From the NCBI RefSeq assembly GCF_017562075.2, contig NC_054082.1, forward strand, positions 26,598,208 to 26,662,207: a DNA stretch of 64,000 bases. The letters are read 5' to 3'. The stretch's first letter is position 1. Every line of letters starts with the position of its first letter. The notes beneath the pieces were generated by a model. It made no database searches. It saw nothing but the letters and a program-made list of their open reading frames with translations, and had not been told where the DNA came from. This DNA comes from Anopheles merus (Eukaryota > Arthropoda > Insecta > Diptera > Culicidae). Position numbers and translations under genes: made by a program. Shown in pieces: positions 1-12,716 of the stretch.

Positions 1-3000
1 TTGAATATTACTGTTATCGCAACACGGCTGGTTTTATTGCAACAAGCTTCGGTTCAGTTTTGTTGGAGATGCGTTTACCTTTTGGTGAGCCATTCAAGCG
101 AATGGTGAATATTTATAGAAACTACAAACTGTACCGTTACCAGTGCGGCGCTGCCACGATGCCGCTGTCGGCTGAGGACACACGTTAACGGACTAATGGG
201 CAACTCATGCAAATTTTTAACAAGCTTCTTTTGATGGCTAGCTGTTTTTTTTTTAATATTATTTGTTGCTCTTGACAGATTTACGCACCAACAGCAAAGA
301 TCAGCACCTTTATTTTATGGCATTTCCTTTTTTTTTGGATGCACCCAGCGCGAGGAGCGTAAAAGTGTGTGCGAATCCCACACTCACCAGCCCAAAGTGT
401 TGATCTTGTTTGCCAAGTGTTGCAAGAATCTGTTTTTTTTTGGTTGGTGCGTGAATATCAGGCCCCGCAAAAACCGATGATTTGTTTTGCGTAATCTCAT
501 ACGCTTGTTTGTGTGCTGATTGTATTCACACAGTGCCAAGAAGAGAGTCAGCGCTGGAGGGACGTCGGGAATGACGTTCCATTCCGGGGAGTTGACTTCA
601 TCGTTCCTTTCTTTGCGTCGCGTTTTCGTGAATGCTTTGTGCAATTTCTTTGACATCGTTCAAATATTGGAATTTGATCAGTTACGCACGGTCGGAGCGG
701 ACGCACACAGCGGCCGTGGGGTGTGCGCGGGCAACCTCGGGCAGAACATAATCAAAGCGATTTTGATTCCTGATTTCAGCTACATTCCACGCCGACACAA
801 GGTGTGCTACTACTTATTGTTTGCTGTGGCTGCCACTGCCAAGCTAGTCAGAGGGTGGTGGCCCTCGACACGGGGGCTCAAAATGGGTTCGGGATGGGAA
901 GAGAAAATATGGATGTCGTTACGGTGCGCTCATCACCCCGCATACGCCCACCGTTGTCGACGACAGGCCAAACAACGGCTGGCAAAAGCGAACTTCTCTC
1001 GCAACAACACAGCACGCGAAAGTACAATGGCTTTTTGGCGCTCGCACTTACACAAACATACACACACACACGGTACATACGTCCATGTTACACCGAGGGC
1101 TGACTTTGATCTTAACTCGTTCCATATCGTCCGCACCCACCCCGACGGTTCCAAGTAGGTGAGCACGTGAGTGTTAGTGTGATGGGTGTAATGCTGATGT
1201 TTTTGTTGTTGCAGCAAAAGCATAAAACTTATAAACACCGACATCAAAAGGATTTTTCAAAAGGATTACACCATCGTCTCCCCCTACTGTGCTACACACG
1301 GAGCACACACACGCACACCGTTTGGAATACTTGCAAAACACTCGGCCCGAGCCGTACGGCAGCTTTTGTCTGGCTGTATGCGACTGTGTAGCTTATCAAG
1401 ATTCTCTTTAACGCTATCGAAGCGCCTCTCCGCCTGGGCAAGGGCTGCTTCAAGATAGTGCAAATACCTCGATCGCTTTTCCGCAGACAAACACTCCACA
1501 AACACCGTAAAGGCGCCTCCAAGCATTGAATTCCGGACGCCGGAGCGAGCGAGCGGGCGGGCGGTGTTGTTGCCGATATGGGTGGATTGTGTAGTGCCAC
1601 CTCCGCCTTTTGATATGTGTAGTGCCCCGCATGCCCCATTATCCGCCCGTTTCTAATCACCAGCACAGTCCCTTTCGCACTGGCGCCCGGGAGCCGCTCG
1701 TCCTTTTGATTGATAGTAAAATGAAGAAATCTAATTTTCCCAGCAAATATCGCATTTTGTGATTTGCAATACAACTAAGCCACTGGTGGTGGTGGTGGTG
1801 CTGCTGCTGCTGTTGCTTACCGTCCTACCTGGTTCTGGGCCCGTTTGCAGGAAATTGACGTTTGATTGAGGTTATGTAATGAAATTGAATCCTGCTCTAG
1901 CTCCGAGCGCTCGTATCCCGTCGTAGTAGTAGCCAGTGCATAAAGCCCGAACCGATACGGCTACCGGCCAGACGCGCGCCGACATCCGTTGGAATGGTGT
2001 CGGAGAAGGTGGGTTCGTCTGGACTGAGAGACTCAAGCTCGCACAAAGACAGCACCGGCAGGCAGGTGTGGTATACCGGCACTGGAAGCTAGAGACTTGC
2101 CGCTTCCTGGGAGCATCATCAACGGAGCTGTGATCGAATTATGGATGCTCAAAATCATAGCTATTTGATATTTATATCAAAGAGCGTGAGCAAAACAATA
2201 AAGCAATCCCAGCCAAAGGTGTCTGGTGCGAGAAACATCTCTTTGTTTTGTTTTGAAAGTTTCTTCTGCACCAACAGCAGTAGCTGGTTTCTAATGAAAA
2301 TGCAACGTAAAATAAAGTTAAATTCCTGCCCACACGCTGAGAAGACGTTTCGAACATCCATATCGATCGGTGTGCAGCGTGGTGCCTACCTTCAGGCGGT
2401 TTTTCCCTATTACAGTTCGCTTGCACAGGGTGGCTCTGAAACCTTCCTTCCCATTCTCCGCATTATAAAGGGAATTAATTGTATTTCGTAAATCAATGAA
2501 ACCTTTTCAATTGAATTTGTTTGTGCAAACACATACACCCACACACGCACACAGCGACTGTCGCCAGACGATGTTTTATGGAATGTGTAAGCATTCCATG
2601 TGCAGCACTCGTTTGCTTTCAGTTCGGTGAAAAAGGTGTCATGCAAACATGCAACCACCGAAAATGTAAAATTCGTTTTGCTCTTCCGCTCGCGCTCACA
2701 TCCGTCTTCCTAATTTGAGCCTATGTACCATGCATTAAACAGGGTGTATGTGTGCGTGGGAGCCCGAGTCCCACGGTTGCGCTATCGATTAATGCGCCTC
2801 GCTGCCACGGAGAATCAATTTGTGTCAATCAATTTAACCTTTCACATTCAGTCGCTCGAACGTTGCGGATCGCGGTGGGTTGGGTTCGTTTACACAAATC
2901 CGGGCAAGCGTGCCTAATCAAATTCCGGCTTCACGTCAGCCAAATTTCTTCTGCCCTCTCCAGCTTCCAGCTTCTACAGTGCTTGCCAATTATGTTCAAG

Positions 3001-3080
3001 TGCCGAGCAGCATACATGCGACCATTTGGATCGATCGGGAATGCAGGTGCGAGCTGTTTGCGTCATCTCTTTTGGTGCAT
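1..3080. other. Unique block, no gene recognised
   Basis: GC-richer (by eye) sequence with many open frames on both strands, the longest at 520-1158 (+). None resembles a known family, and the frames overlap one another on both strands, as expected by chance in stop-poor DNA. Short CA tracts occur near 1062 and 2530, and a trinucleotide run near 1785. It could be intergenic or intronic, and no splice or promoter signal stands out. Confidence 0.5.
1785..1816. repeat. GTG/CTG trinucleotide microsatellite
   Basis: A run of five GTG units is followed by CTG units and a TTG. It is a simple repeat and no reading frame around it looks coding. Confidence 0.85.
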
Positions 3081-4720
3081 TAGCTCAACATAAAAATGAA
3101 GTACAAAATCAAAAAAATATAACAAAAAAAGGGACAAAAAATAACACCATATTCAAAAATAAATGCTACGTTAAGTGGAACAAGAACAGCTGTGGTACCT
3201 GTGCACAGTGGATGAGTTTTGACTTCGAGAAGGGTTTTAAACAAATAAATAATGCTTGCTCATATTGTTGTGAACATTTAAAGTCATTTTTAATCGCTTA
3301 AGCCTTTTCCGAGGTGACTTTCAATGGTTTTGGCTTAAAAATTGAGAGGAATGGGAATAATGAGAAAATGTTCATTTAGCATGGTTATTGGATGGCAATT
3401 ATCTGTTCTAAAATTAATGTAACCTATAGAAACATTTCTGCAGCATCTTAAATACAAACTCCTGTTATAAATTAGAGGAATAGAAAAGTACCTTTCATTG
3501 GAAAAAAATATAAAAAATTAAAAATTGGGAATATTTTATATCGATGTTGCTTGGAGAAAAAACAATCAATTTAAAAGGTATTACGTTTGGGAAAATTGTT
3601 TTCTATTCCTGCCATTGGTTCATATTGATGTCGAGTTCATAAATTATTGGAATGAAGATATATGAAAAAAATTAAAATTATAGTTAATTTTCTTGGCTCA
3701 AATCAAATCAAAATCAATCAAATAATCTTTTTATTCTATAAATATTTAATAAGCCTTTTCTTACACAGAAAGTAGCTATTTACAAACTATTCTTCTTCTT
3801 CTTTTTGGCTCAACAACCGTTGCCGGTCAAGGCCTGCCTGTACCACTTATGAGGTTGGCTTTCAGGGACTTTTGGATTACCCCCCATAGCAGAATAGTCA
3901 GTCCTATGTATGGCGGCGCGGTCTAGTAGGGGCTTGAACCCAAGGCAGGCTTGTTGTTAAGTCGTACGAGTTGACGACTGTACCATGAGACCGGCTTACA
4001 AACTATTAGTGTGAAATAAAACCATATTCATATGTCATCGCCTAGAGCGTGGCCTAATCGTTCTATATACTAGTGTTGGTTGTAGGATTAGGATGAGATA
4101 GGTCAGTGTAAGAATAATTTGAAAATAAAGTTTAGTCTCAACCCAGAAGCCGTCTCAGCAACATTAAATTTCCTTTGAGCTATGAAACAGCATATCATTA
4201 TTCACGGTAATCGAGAACTGAGATAAGGTACCATCTCCCATGCTCCGTTAAATCGCACTGTGTTAATTTCAGTTATTTTGCCATTGTGGTATTGATTTAG
4301 AGTTGATTCAAGGTTTATCCAGCAAACACATACTCATCATAAATACAATCTGATGTGAACGCCACATTACTTCGCTTTAACATAATGTGTTTGCGCTTAG
4401 TAAAATAAAATGGAAAGTAAATGCATATTTGACGAAAAAAAGATTCATTCAAAAATTCCATAAAAGAACAACACATTTTTTAACAAACGCATTTCCCTGC
4501 TAACCTTGTGCATAGTCATCAATCCATAGTTTGGCCAAACGTTGTAACACATTTTCCCTCCAGTGGCTGACACGTTCACGCAAAGCACTGCCAGCGTTTC
4601 AAACAGGGAGGTAAATAGGTGACCATACATCACACCCTGTACCGCAAAAACCACGCGACAGCCACTGCCACAGCGAGAAAGCTGTCACGCTTGCCAAATA
4701 AAATCCAACGCCTCGTCCTG
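3081..4720. other. AT-rich block carrying a SINE
   Basis: Strongly AT-rich with long A and T runs. The only element I can name is the SINE at 3792-3995. The remainder holds no open frame of note and no visible repeat. Confidence 0.5.
3792..3995 (-). mobile_element. tRNA-derived SINE, family 1 (SINE200-like)
   Basis: On the minus strand the element starts with GCCGGTCTCATGGTACAGTC. This tRNA-like head contains a box A-like TGGTACAGTCG, followed by a box B-like segment around GGGTTCAAGCCCC. The body continues to a GAA-rich tail (seen on + as TTCTTCTTC at 3792). It is flanked by an exact 12-bp target-site duplication, TTACAAACTATT, at 3780-3791 and 3996-4007, which fixes both ends and gives a length of about 204 bp. 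Structure and length match the SINE200 type of Anopheles. The family name is from general knowledge and the boundaries are seen directly. Confidence 0.9.
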
Positions 4721-5468
4721 TTGCCTTACCATGGCCCACTGGCACCGGAGTAGCACCGGCGTTTCAATGCGACTAGTCTGTGGTTCCTTCCTTTACACAC
4801 TCACACACGTGGAATGCAACTAGGGAACCCGCGAGCGTTCTCAAAGGCACACACATACATTTTGGCGCCCTGGTTAGTCTCGCGAGAAAACGAAGGTAAA
4901 TTTACTTTTGATCGAAATTACTGGCAAATATTTGCACACGTTTTCTCAATTTTGTCGATTTTTCACGAGCGACTGGAGCCCGGTACAGCGAAAGCTTCGG
5001 CAACGGTAATGGAAGGCAGTCTTCTTTTTTCGTCTTGTTCAGTATTAGCTAGCATGGCGCACTTTTGCACTGCACCAACGAGTGCCGGGTGCAGCAAGCT
5101 GATCACCACGAGGCCACGATAGCCGCTGATAATTGTGTTTGTCGAGCAGCTAGACAACCTGCCAAACTGACAGGGTCCCGCAACGTCACACGATTTTGTG
5201 TTCCGTTTGTCGAGCAACATCCTAATAATCTTGCGCTCCCCCCAGTGTGGTGCTTTCTCTCCTGCTCTTGCTCTTGGATCGCTCTGCTTGCCAGCGTCCA
5301 TGACCAGCGATTCCTATTTCACTATTTACCTTTTTCTCGCGCCACCGCTGCACTGGTTGGTTGTTTTATTAATTTTTCCTGTATAGAACGTTCGTCCACC
5401 TATTCGTCCCTCCTCTTCTCTACCTGGAGGCTGATAATGACCTTGTGCAGTATTGGAAAATCGGATAC

Positions 5469-5545
<77 letters not shown>

Positions 5546-6880
5546 ATCTCTCTCTCTCTCTTTCCCTCTCTTTCTCTCTTTTTCTATCTTTCGATCTCTT
5601 CACTGGCCAGCTTGAACGATCGTGAGGTTGAAAGCACAGATGAGCAAATTCACACCAGTCATCTCGAATTCGCCGCGTTGCCGGCACGAAAAGCACCACC
5701 GCCACGCGGTCAAGCGTCCATTTGCCGTTCTGCTGACTTCATCGCGCGGCATGATCCCTTGTGTCTGTGGGACATCCCCTCCAGCACCGCAGCACCGGCT
5801 ATGCTACCAGGATGGTGATGGAAAATATGAAAAACCCTGCCGACGGCAAACTGGTACACTGCCCGCCGGTACATCGCCACGGAGAAGCGGGAAACCAACA
5901 CGGCCAAAGAAAGAAAGTAAATTAGTTGCTGTTAATTACATTTTTTATCACTTTAGATGATTATTTATTGATGCTTGTGTTTTCGTTTCACAACGGAAGG
6001 TATTTTCCGTCCACCGCTTTTTGTTTCGCTCTGCACGTTCTTCACTTCACTCGTCCGCTTCCCTTGCCCGGCCCGCGTGATTGTTTTCCACGTGTCGGGT
6101 TTGGGGAACATTCCAGTTGGTGTGTTCTTTTTTTTTGCTACTGCACCTTTTGGCCCTTTGGTCTCAAATCTCCTGCCCTCTTCTTCCCCGGCCACCCCAA
6201 TGGAACCGAGCGAAAATCCGGGAGGAAAAGTACGAAAGTAATTAAGAGCGAGTGTCGATTGAGTTTGAGTGCAACTTTCTCCTGCTTCAGTTTTTTTTTC
6301 GGGCCCAGTTGCCAGTTTGGAAGGGGAAATGGAGTGAGAGAAGGGGAAAGGTTAACAGGCAGGTAGGCGAAAAAATGATTATTCGCAAAGTTTGGCCAGC
6401 TTGGGATTTCTTGCTGCGATGAAAGAATGTTCCCTCACGTTTACCGTTTGCGCTTGGACCCACCGCGGATGGGTAAAAAGAGACATCGTCGTCGCTGTGG
6501 CCGGCAGGCAAGGTGCAAAGTTCCGCCCGCCCACGGCATAATGATTGATGGAGACGTACACTGTTTTACCGTGGCTCGTATGCTTCTGTTTGTCAAATGG
6601 GCAAATGGAAGAACGCTACAGTAGCAACAAAAAACTTAGGGGAAAAACGACTCGCAAACGGATTGTTGATGGCTTCGTTCTGGATCGGGGAATGGGAAGG
6701 ACTTGTTGATTGTTTTTGTAAAGATTACTTCATTAAATTCACACCGAGGGAAAATGAATGGCTTTGCCTGTAGCGCGGCTTCATTAAGCGGTAATTTGGT
6801 TTCGTTTGTAAAAGGGAGGGTTGTGGGGTGCCACTTTAAACTGTGCCAAGCAATCATTTGTTGATAGTGAGGACTGCTTG
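4721..6880. other. Unique block with CT microsatellite
   Basis: GC-richer sequence with a long CT tract at 5472-5600. Open frames running through the CT tract (Leu-Ser or Ser-Leu repeats) are products of the repeat. Pyrimidine-rich stretches continue to about 6300. No recognisable gene or element. Confidence 0.45.
5472..5600 (+). repeat. Interrupted (CT)n microsatellite
   Basis: About 130 bases of CT dinucleotides with occasional TTT, TAT and CCC interruptions, which suggest an ageing tract. All three + frames stay open through it, which explains the long serine/leucine frames here. Confidence 0.95.
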
Positions 6881-7196
6881 ATGTCTTGTTTCATTACATT
6901 TTAATTTTTAAAGGCGTCATATTTTAATGAAGAGCTGGTGATGATTAAGAACCCGGTCACTGATGGCGCACTGTATACAAATTTGACAATAGGGTCACGT
7001 TTGTTTAACAAGTGTTTAGCAAGAGTATTACTGTCTCACTGCAGTGAGAAAACGGTTTTTGGATTTCATGTACACTGCCCAGATGAACAGTTTTTTAACC
7101 ACGTAGGGGCTGGTAAAACACATTGCAAGATTTGTTTTCTAGAACGAAAGTCGCTTTTAACTCGCACAGTGAGCTATTAAGAGTCTGTTGGATAGG

Positions 7197-7660
7197 CAAT
7201 GGCCTTTACTATTCTTCGTAAAATCACTGCTGACTTTTCTTATTCCATATGCCTAAATACGCTCTACTGCAGTTGAGTGTGCTCTATTGGCTCGAATATG
7301 CCAGTGTGATTTGGCATCCCTCTAGTAATATTGTTATGGATATAATTGAAAACGTTAGCAGATTGTGTTTAGATATACATTTAAATGTTTTCTTCGTTAG
7401 TCTACTACTTTAGTTCCATCATTTAATGTACGATATCAACTACTGGATTATATTGCCAACGAAATAAAACCCAAGCTATTTTCATTTCTGGTCTGCTTTT
7501 CTTTGTGAAATTGACTGTCTCAACCTATTAGCCAAGATACCGCTCTATGCTCCTTCGCGATCACTTCATCTCAGAGATCCCCTATTGATTCCCACTCGGT
7601 GTACTCGCTATGGCCAAAACGATCCTTTAAGCAGTTAGTTTTAAACTGCAATGAAGAATT
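7197..7660 (+). pseudogene. Decayed Jockey/CR1-type reverse transcriptase C-terminus
   Basis: Translating with frame changes gives pieces typical of the C-terminal part of Jockey/CR1-clade non-LTR polymerases. AFTILRKITADFSYSICLN comes from 7201 onward. After a frame slip there is LEYASVIWHPSSNIVMDIIE (about 7291-7350). Further on comes IPLYAPSRSLHLRDPLLIPT and then RYGQNDPL (about 7540-7625). These correspond to the usual R-LEYAS-VW-P, Y-P-R-LR and R-YG-NDP blocks. Frame changes and stops show that it is dead. A family 1 SINE follows at 7706. Clade assignment is by pattern only. Confidence 0.75.
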
Positions 7661-7705
7661 ATCTTTAACTTGGGTTTTTGCATTGTGTTAAGCAACAAAA
7701 GCAGA

Positions 7706-7906
7706 CTTCTTCTTCTTTGGCTCAACAACCGATGCCGGTCAAGGCCTGCCAACACACTTGTGGGGTTGGCTTTCAGTGACTTATTGATTTCCCCCCATAG
7801 CAGGATAGTCAGTCCAACGTATGGCGGCACGGTCCATTTGGGGCTTGAACCCATGATGGGTATGTTATTAAGTCGTACAAGTTGATGACTGTACTACGAG
7901 ACTGGC
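7706..7906 (-). mobile_element. tRNA-derived SINE, family 1
   Basis: Same structure as the copy at 3792: a TTCTTCTTC tail at the left edge (on +), then the conserved body with CCCCCCATAGCAGGATAGTC. Next come a box B-like GGGGCTTGAACCCATGATG on the opposite strand and a tRNA-like head ending near 7906. No clean target-site duplication is visible, so the copy is older or its flanks have been altered. It sits directly between a dead reverse-transcriptase fragment and the dispersed repeat starting at 7949. Confidence 0.88.
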
Positions 7907-7948
7907 TCAAATAATTGTTAAATATAAAAATTGTAAAATATCATCATT

Positions 7949-9155
7949 TTAAAATGTGTTGCCAAGATTTTTGGTATTTCTTACCATTTTGTTAAGAGCA
8001 GCACTGTAGGATACTAGCGATTTTCAAGCACCTAACCATAATTTTATCTCAAAATCATCATTTTCAAATTTCATCTAAAATATGCCTTTTTCCGCAGGTC
8101 CATAATTGGTACAAATAACATTCGGTGTACCAAATATCGCAGTATGCTATGGATGCTTTGTTGACAATTGTCGTTTTGGTCGTAGCGCGTAGTTTACAAG
8201 TGAACAAATCGGGCTTCTCGTTGTTATTTTCGCAATCTAAAGTGTTAATATGTGTTTTAAGTATCATTTATTTGTAAAGTGTTCAAATCAGTAATCAGTG
8301 GAATAGTTAGTAGAATGAAATCGAATCAGTTTCACCAAAATAATACAGACTTGAATGACTTTCATACGAAGAAAGCGAAATCTGAAGCCGCTCGTGTCGC
8401 CTTATTGCCAAATGCGGTCTTGTTCTTCCCTGAGCGATAGTTAGTGCTAGTCTTGGCCAGAAGTATCTTGGTCAGAAGATATTTGAACTATGGCTACGAT
8501 TCTTCATTTAAACAAATTCAAACAAACCACCCTGATTTGTGCTCATCTCCGTATCGCGCTGAAACGGTAGCTGGCTTTGGTATAGCTTCCAGGTTACATG
8601 TAGGTGTTACATGTCAGGTGTGTGTCCACGCACGGTGTTATCAGAAAGCCGTGTTTTTTTAGGATTAGCCTCATTAATTGTGCGATTAATTGAGCGTGGA
8701 TATTAATACAACCAGTGATAGAAAACGGATATTTAAAAATGGTAATTTTACGTATTTAATGGTGGTTACATACTTATATTGGTGTAGTGAACTTATTATT
8801 ACTTGATTTCAGTTAAAACAATGTCACAAAGTAATTTCTGGAGTAAATATCTACGAGTTTTAGCATAAAGCCACAATAGGTACAGTTATGGCGAATTGCT
8901 ATGAACACTATAGCCATATTTGGTGCCTTAACCATATTTGGTACCATTATTGAATTGAAATTTTCTAGTATTTTGATAAACACTGAGTTAAATAAGAAAT
9001 ACCCTCGTGTTCTACACTTTGTAGGCTACATAAAAACGCAAATAAGTTTGAAATTTTACCCAATACTTATTTTTACAGGCGTAAAATCGGTATCTTGATG
9101 ACATATTAAAGCCATAATTGGTACACTTACCCTATTCCTTTTAATGCAAAACTCA
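7949..9155 (+). repeat. Dispersed repeat R1, copy A (about 1.2 kb)
   Basis: Aligned by eye with 28579-29790. Shared blocks include AAAATGTGTT-CCAAGATTTT (near 7951 and 28582), the stretch around ATTAATTGTGCGATTAATTG (8676 and 28794), GTGAACTTATTATTACTTGA (8786 and 28904) and AATACTTATTTTTACAGG (9062 and 29151). Copy A holds about 430 bases (8010-8437) absent from copy B. The phrase CCATAATTGGTAC or close variants recurs within it (8099, 8874, 9111). No intact frame, no terminal repeats found; probably an unrecognised, decayed transposon family. Confidence 0.75.
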
Positions 9156-9540
9156 TCAAGGGAAAATAGGTATACTGAGGACATTAGAATATTTGTGCTC
9201 TTTAGAACGAGACAAAAACTTCAGAATGTTCTGTTTGGGATGCACATCTTAAGATTTTACTAATTGCAACGAACGCCATAAGATCTCATTAATTGTACAT
9301 TAATCTTCCGAAAAATAATAAATGCTCATTCGATAATGTTAATTAAAAAGAACAGAAGAAAAAGTCAAATAATTTTCTTCATATTACTGTGCTATTACAC
9401 TTTCCAATTAGCTATAAGTGGTGCAGTATTAAATTATGCCATTCTTATCTCATGTAATATGTAAAATAAGAAATTCAATATAAAATTAGGAGAATTTATG
9501 CTAGCTTATTAGCTCACTATTCAAAAATAATATAACCGAG

Positions 9541-11126
9541 TATGCTTTGCCAAATTCCAACCGGGGTAAAATATTATCCTTCTTGTTGGATTACTTTCGC
9601 ACCAACTACTTCGCAAAGGAAAGGGTTTTTCCTTCTCGAACAACACGTCCACCGCGATCGTAGTAATTCTTCAACCGAGAAAGCGCGCGCGCGCGAAAAA
9701 CCGATCAGCAGCACAATGCAAAACGAACAGCGCGGTCGGGTGATAAACTATTGACCATGGCATGTCCTTCCACCAACGAAGAGGAACGGTTTGGGGTGAC
9801 CGGCTAGTACAAAAAAGAAGAAGAAAAAGTACACCCCTCTAAACGAGTAACGAGAAATAAATTCTTTGCTTTAAATTTAAAACGTGATTCCATTACGCTA
9901 TCTGGGCCTGTGTGTGTTTGGGTCCATGATGTGAGAAATTTCTGGCCGTGGTTTGCTGTCCGTAACATAAAACCAGGACCTCGGGATCTGTGACCAGGGT
10001 GTTCGACACCCCGAACCCACCCGCCCGGGCAGTGCGGAACAACACAAAAAATCAACCACAGTTTCGGCGGTAACCACGCTCGAACACTTCCGCCGCATGG
10101 GTCAAAATGAAGCGACGCAGCAGTGTTGGTGACTCTTCGTCTTACTGTACCGACCTTCTTCACGTTGCTCATCCGCTTAAAACTACAAAACCCCACAGCT
10201 CCACAGTACTTCCTTCCCCTTAGAATGTGCTTCTTTTTTTGTTCAAACACCCCCCTCCAATCCCCCTTCAGTTCCGGTCCAGCGGCTCGGCATGTTTTTG
10301 GTGTTTTCTTTTTCGGCATGCTCGTCGGGAACGTGAAGTCCGTTTTGCGAACCAACTGCTCCAGAAATATAATTCTTTCCGACGGGTTTTTACGTTTATT
10401 CCGTTCCTCTCTTTCTCTTGCTGCTCCTCCCTCTGCAAACACCGTACTTATACTGCTCGATCCCTTATACCCGTTTTATAACCATAGTTTTGGTGTGTTC
10501 TCTTTTTTTTCTGTCCGTCTATTGCCTACTTTCCGGCGCATTTCTCCGGTAGCGCAAACTAGCTACCAGCGTCACTAAGGTATTTGTTTAGTAGTTTCCG
10601 TTAGCTTTTACTCGTTCGCGAGGTGAGCCGGGTCGAAGAGTCGAGTGTTAGCGACGAACCGGAAGAGGGACCCTTTGCAAGACGAAACACCCACACACAC
10701 ACACACCGTAGTCCCTGAACCCCGAACCCTCCACTTACACACTCTTAAGCACAAAGCATGGTTTGGGTTCTTTTGGCCTCTTTAGTGAAAGCTGGCCGGA
10801 GCGAGCAAAGTAAAAAAAAACCAAGACTGCCACGCCAAGCAAAACTCTTCGCTACCAAACTTTTCGATAGCATTGCGAACTAAACGGACACCGGGAGATG
10901 AATTTTGAAGCAGCAAAACTCCTACCTAGTTTGCCTCCTCCCTCCTCTATCGCATCCCTTTCGCAGTATAACTGTTGTGTTTCTTCAAGCTTGTTATTTA
11001 GTTTCGCTCATTCTCTTTTTTTATATACTAAATGTTCTTCAACTTTGCGCGGGGAAAGCCTTTTTTTATTTCTGCAAGCAAACTGAGTGGAAGCGTTTTC
11101 TGATCTTAAGCCACTTACCCCCCCCC

Positions 11127-11179
<53 letters not shown>

Positions 11180-11220
11180 CACACACACACACACACACAC
11201 ACACACCACACAACACACAC

Positions 11221-11317
<97 letters not shown>

Positions 11318-12590
11318 TCGAGGGACCTTCGAGGGACTAGAGAATATTTTGCTCCACTGTTGTGTGTTCGTTGCTCCTTTGCTACCCAATTCACAGTGAC
11401 ATCCTGACTCATGGCTGGGGGTTCGGGTGCACCAAGTTTCATTTCTTAACAAACTTCCGTCTTTCCTATCCGGTTTAAGGTTTTCCTGGCGGGCGCTTTG
11501 GAGTTGAGACACCGGATTCCGGATACTCTATCGGGTACCATGTTGGATACTGGACCGTATCCTCACCAATAACGCTCCCCGGTAACTGTGGAGTTGGTTT
11601 TTTTTAATTGTGTCTCAAATGGCAAAAGGGTTTACCTGCTTTACTGTTCTCTATAAAACCCTGACACAATTGTCCATTGGCCAGCGCAACTGTAGCGGGT
11701 ACAGGTACCGGAAAGCACCAACGCGAACAAATAAAGCACGAGCGACGATTGTTTTCGCTTATTTGTTTAAACGCTTCGCTCCTTTCGACCGGCAAATGAT
11801 CGTCGTTGAGGACGGGAAAAGCCACCCCAAAGAGGAACCATTTCCGGTCACAACGAAGTGGAACCTTTTCAACTGCGCTGCCTGTGTGTGTGTGTGTGTG
11901 CGTGCTCTGTTTGAGTGTGCATTTTGTTTAAGCCCATGAGCACAGCAATTGTCTTTGGGTGGAGCGCACGTAAAAATAAAATCTTTCTCCTCTACCGACA
12001 ACAGCACACACACATCCAAACGCGGAGCGCGAAATTTTACCAACACTTCCTACTCCTAGCCGGTACTGGTCTCATTATGAAAACATAAATTCCCAAACAC
12101 AAAAGCGCAGCGCGGCATGCGGAGTGATTTTGGCAAAAAAAAAAAAACAAAAAGAAGCAGCACCGCAGTTTTTCGCGCGCTCTTTTCGGTGAAAAGCTAC
12201 TGGCACGCTTAAACCGACCATACAATTGGCAAGGGGAGAACAATTAGTGCCTCTGGCGAATTTTCTGCGGTACAGCTGTACTGTGCATTGGGTGTGTAAG
12301 TAGCGGCGCGCATTAGCTTATTGTGCCATCACGTGTGCGGCGATGTATAATCATGAATTGTTTATTAACAGAGTGAAAAAGGGAAATGAGGTATTTCTAC
12401 TCTGTTTCAGCTGGCCATGTAGTGACGTACACGTGTAACGTGACTAGTGTATTCGCGCAAATGAAACACATTCCATACATTTCTTTACGAACTGTTTACT
12501 TTGTATCGCGGCGTGCTCGAACAGTTTGCATTGAACAGCAAATAGAGCAGCACATGAATTGCTTTATTCTCTAGACTTTTTTTTTAATTT
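9541..12590. other. Unique block with long CA tract
   Basis: GC-richer sequence containing the CA microsatellite at 11130-11315 and short CA/GT runs near 10690 and 11884. The longest frame away from repeats is 9804-10442 (-). It has no recognisable domain and is overlapped by open frames on the other strand, so I do not call it a gene. Confidence 0.45.
11118..11315 (+). repeat. Long (CA)n microsatellite with C-run
   Basis: A 12-base C run leads into roughly 185 bases of CA repeats. These are interrupted in the middle (about 11178-11224) by single-base losses giving ACAACAC and CACCAC. Frames crossing it encode Thr-His or Cys-Val repeats and are artefacts. It is followed by an exact 10-bp tandem duplication, CTTCGAGGGA twice (about 11316-11335). 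Confidence 0.97.
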
Positions 12591-12716
12591 TATTTTGTGT
12601 GCGTAAATGAAGCTGTTCCTAAAGAGAAAATTCTATTTTTTCGATACTGCTACAACCGTTCTTTCACACGAATTTGTCGTTGATCATCATATAATGCATC
12701 GTAATAATTAATTAAC

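Noticed and set aside
520..1158. 212-codon open frame on +
   Set aside because: Overlapped by other open frames on both strands, no recognisable domain, Arg/Ala/His-rich translation. A chance frame in stop-poor DNA is likely.
5065..5818. Long Leu/Ser-repeat frames
   Set aside because: Produced entirely by the CT microsatellite, which has no stops in any frame.
9804..10442. 212-codon open frame on -
   Set aside because: No domain or family recognised, and strong overlap with frames on the + strand. Composition explains it.
10905..11512. Long Thr-His and Cys-Val repeat frames on both strands
   Set aside because: Products of the CA microsatellite.
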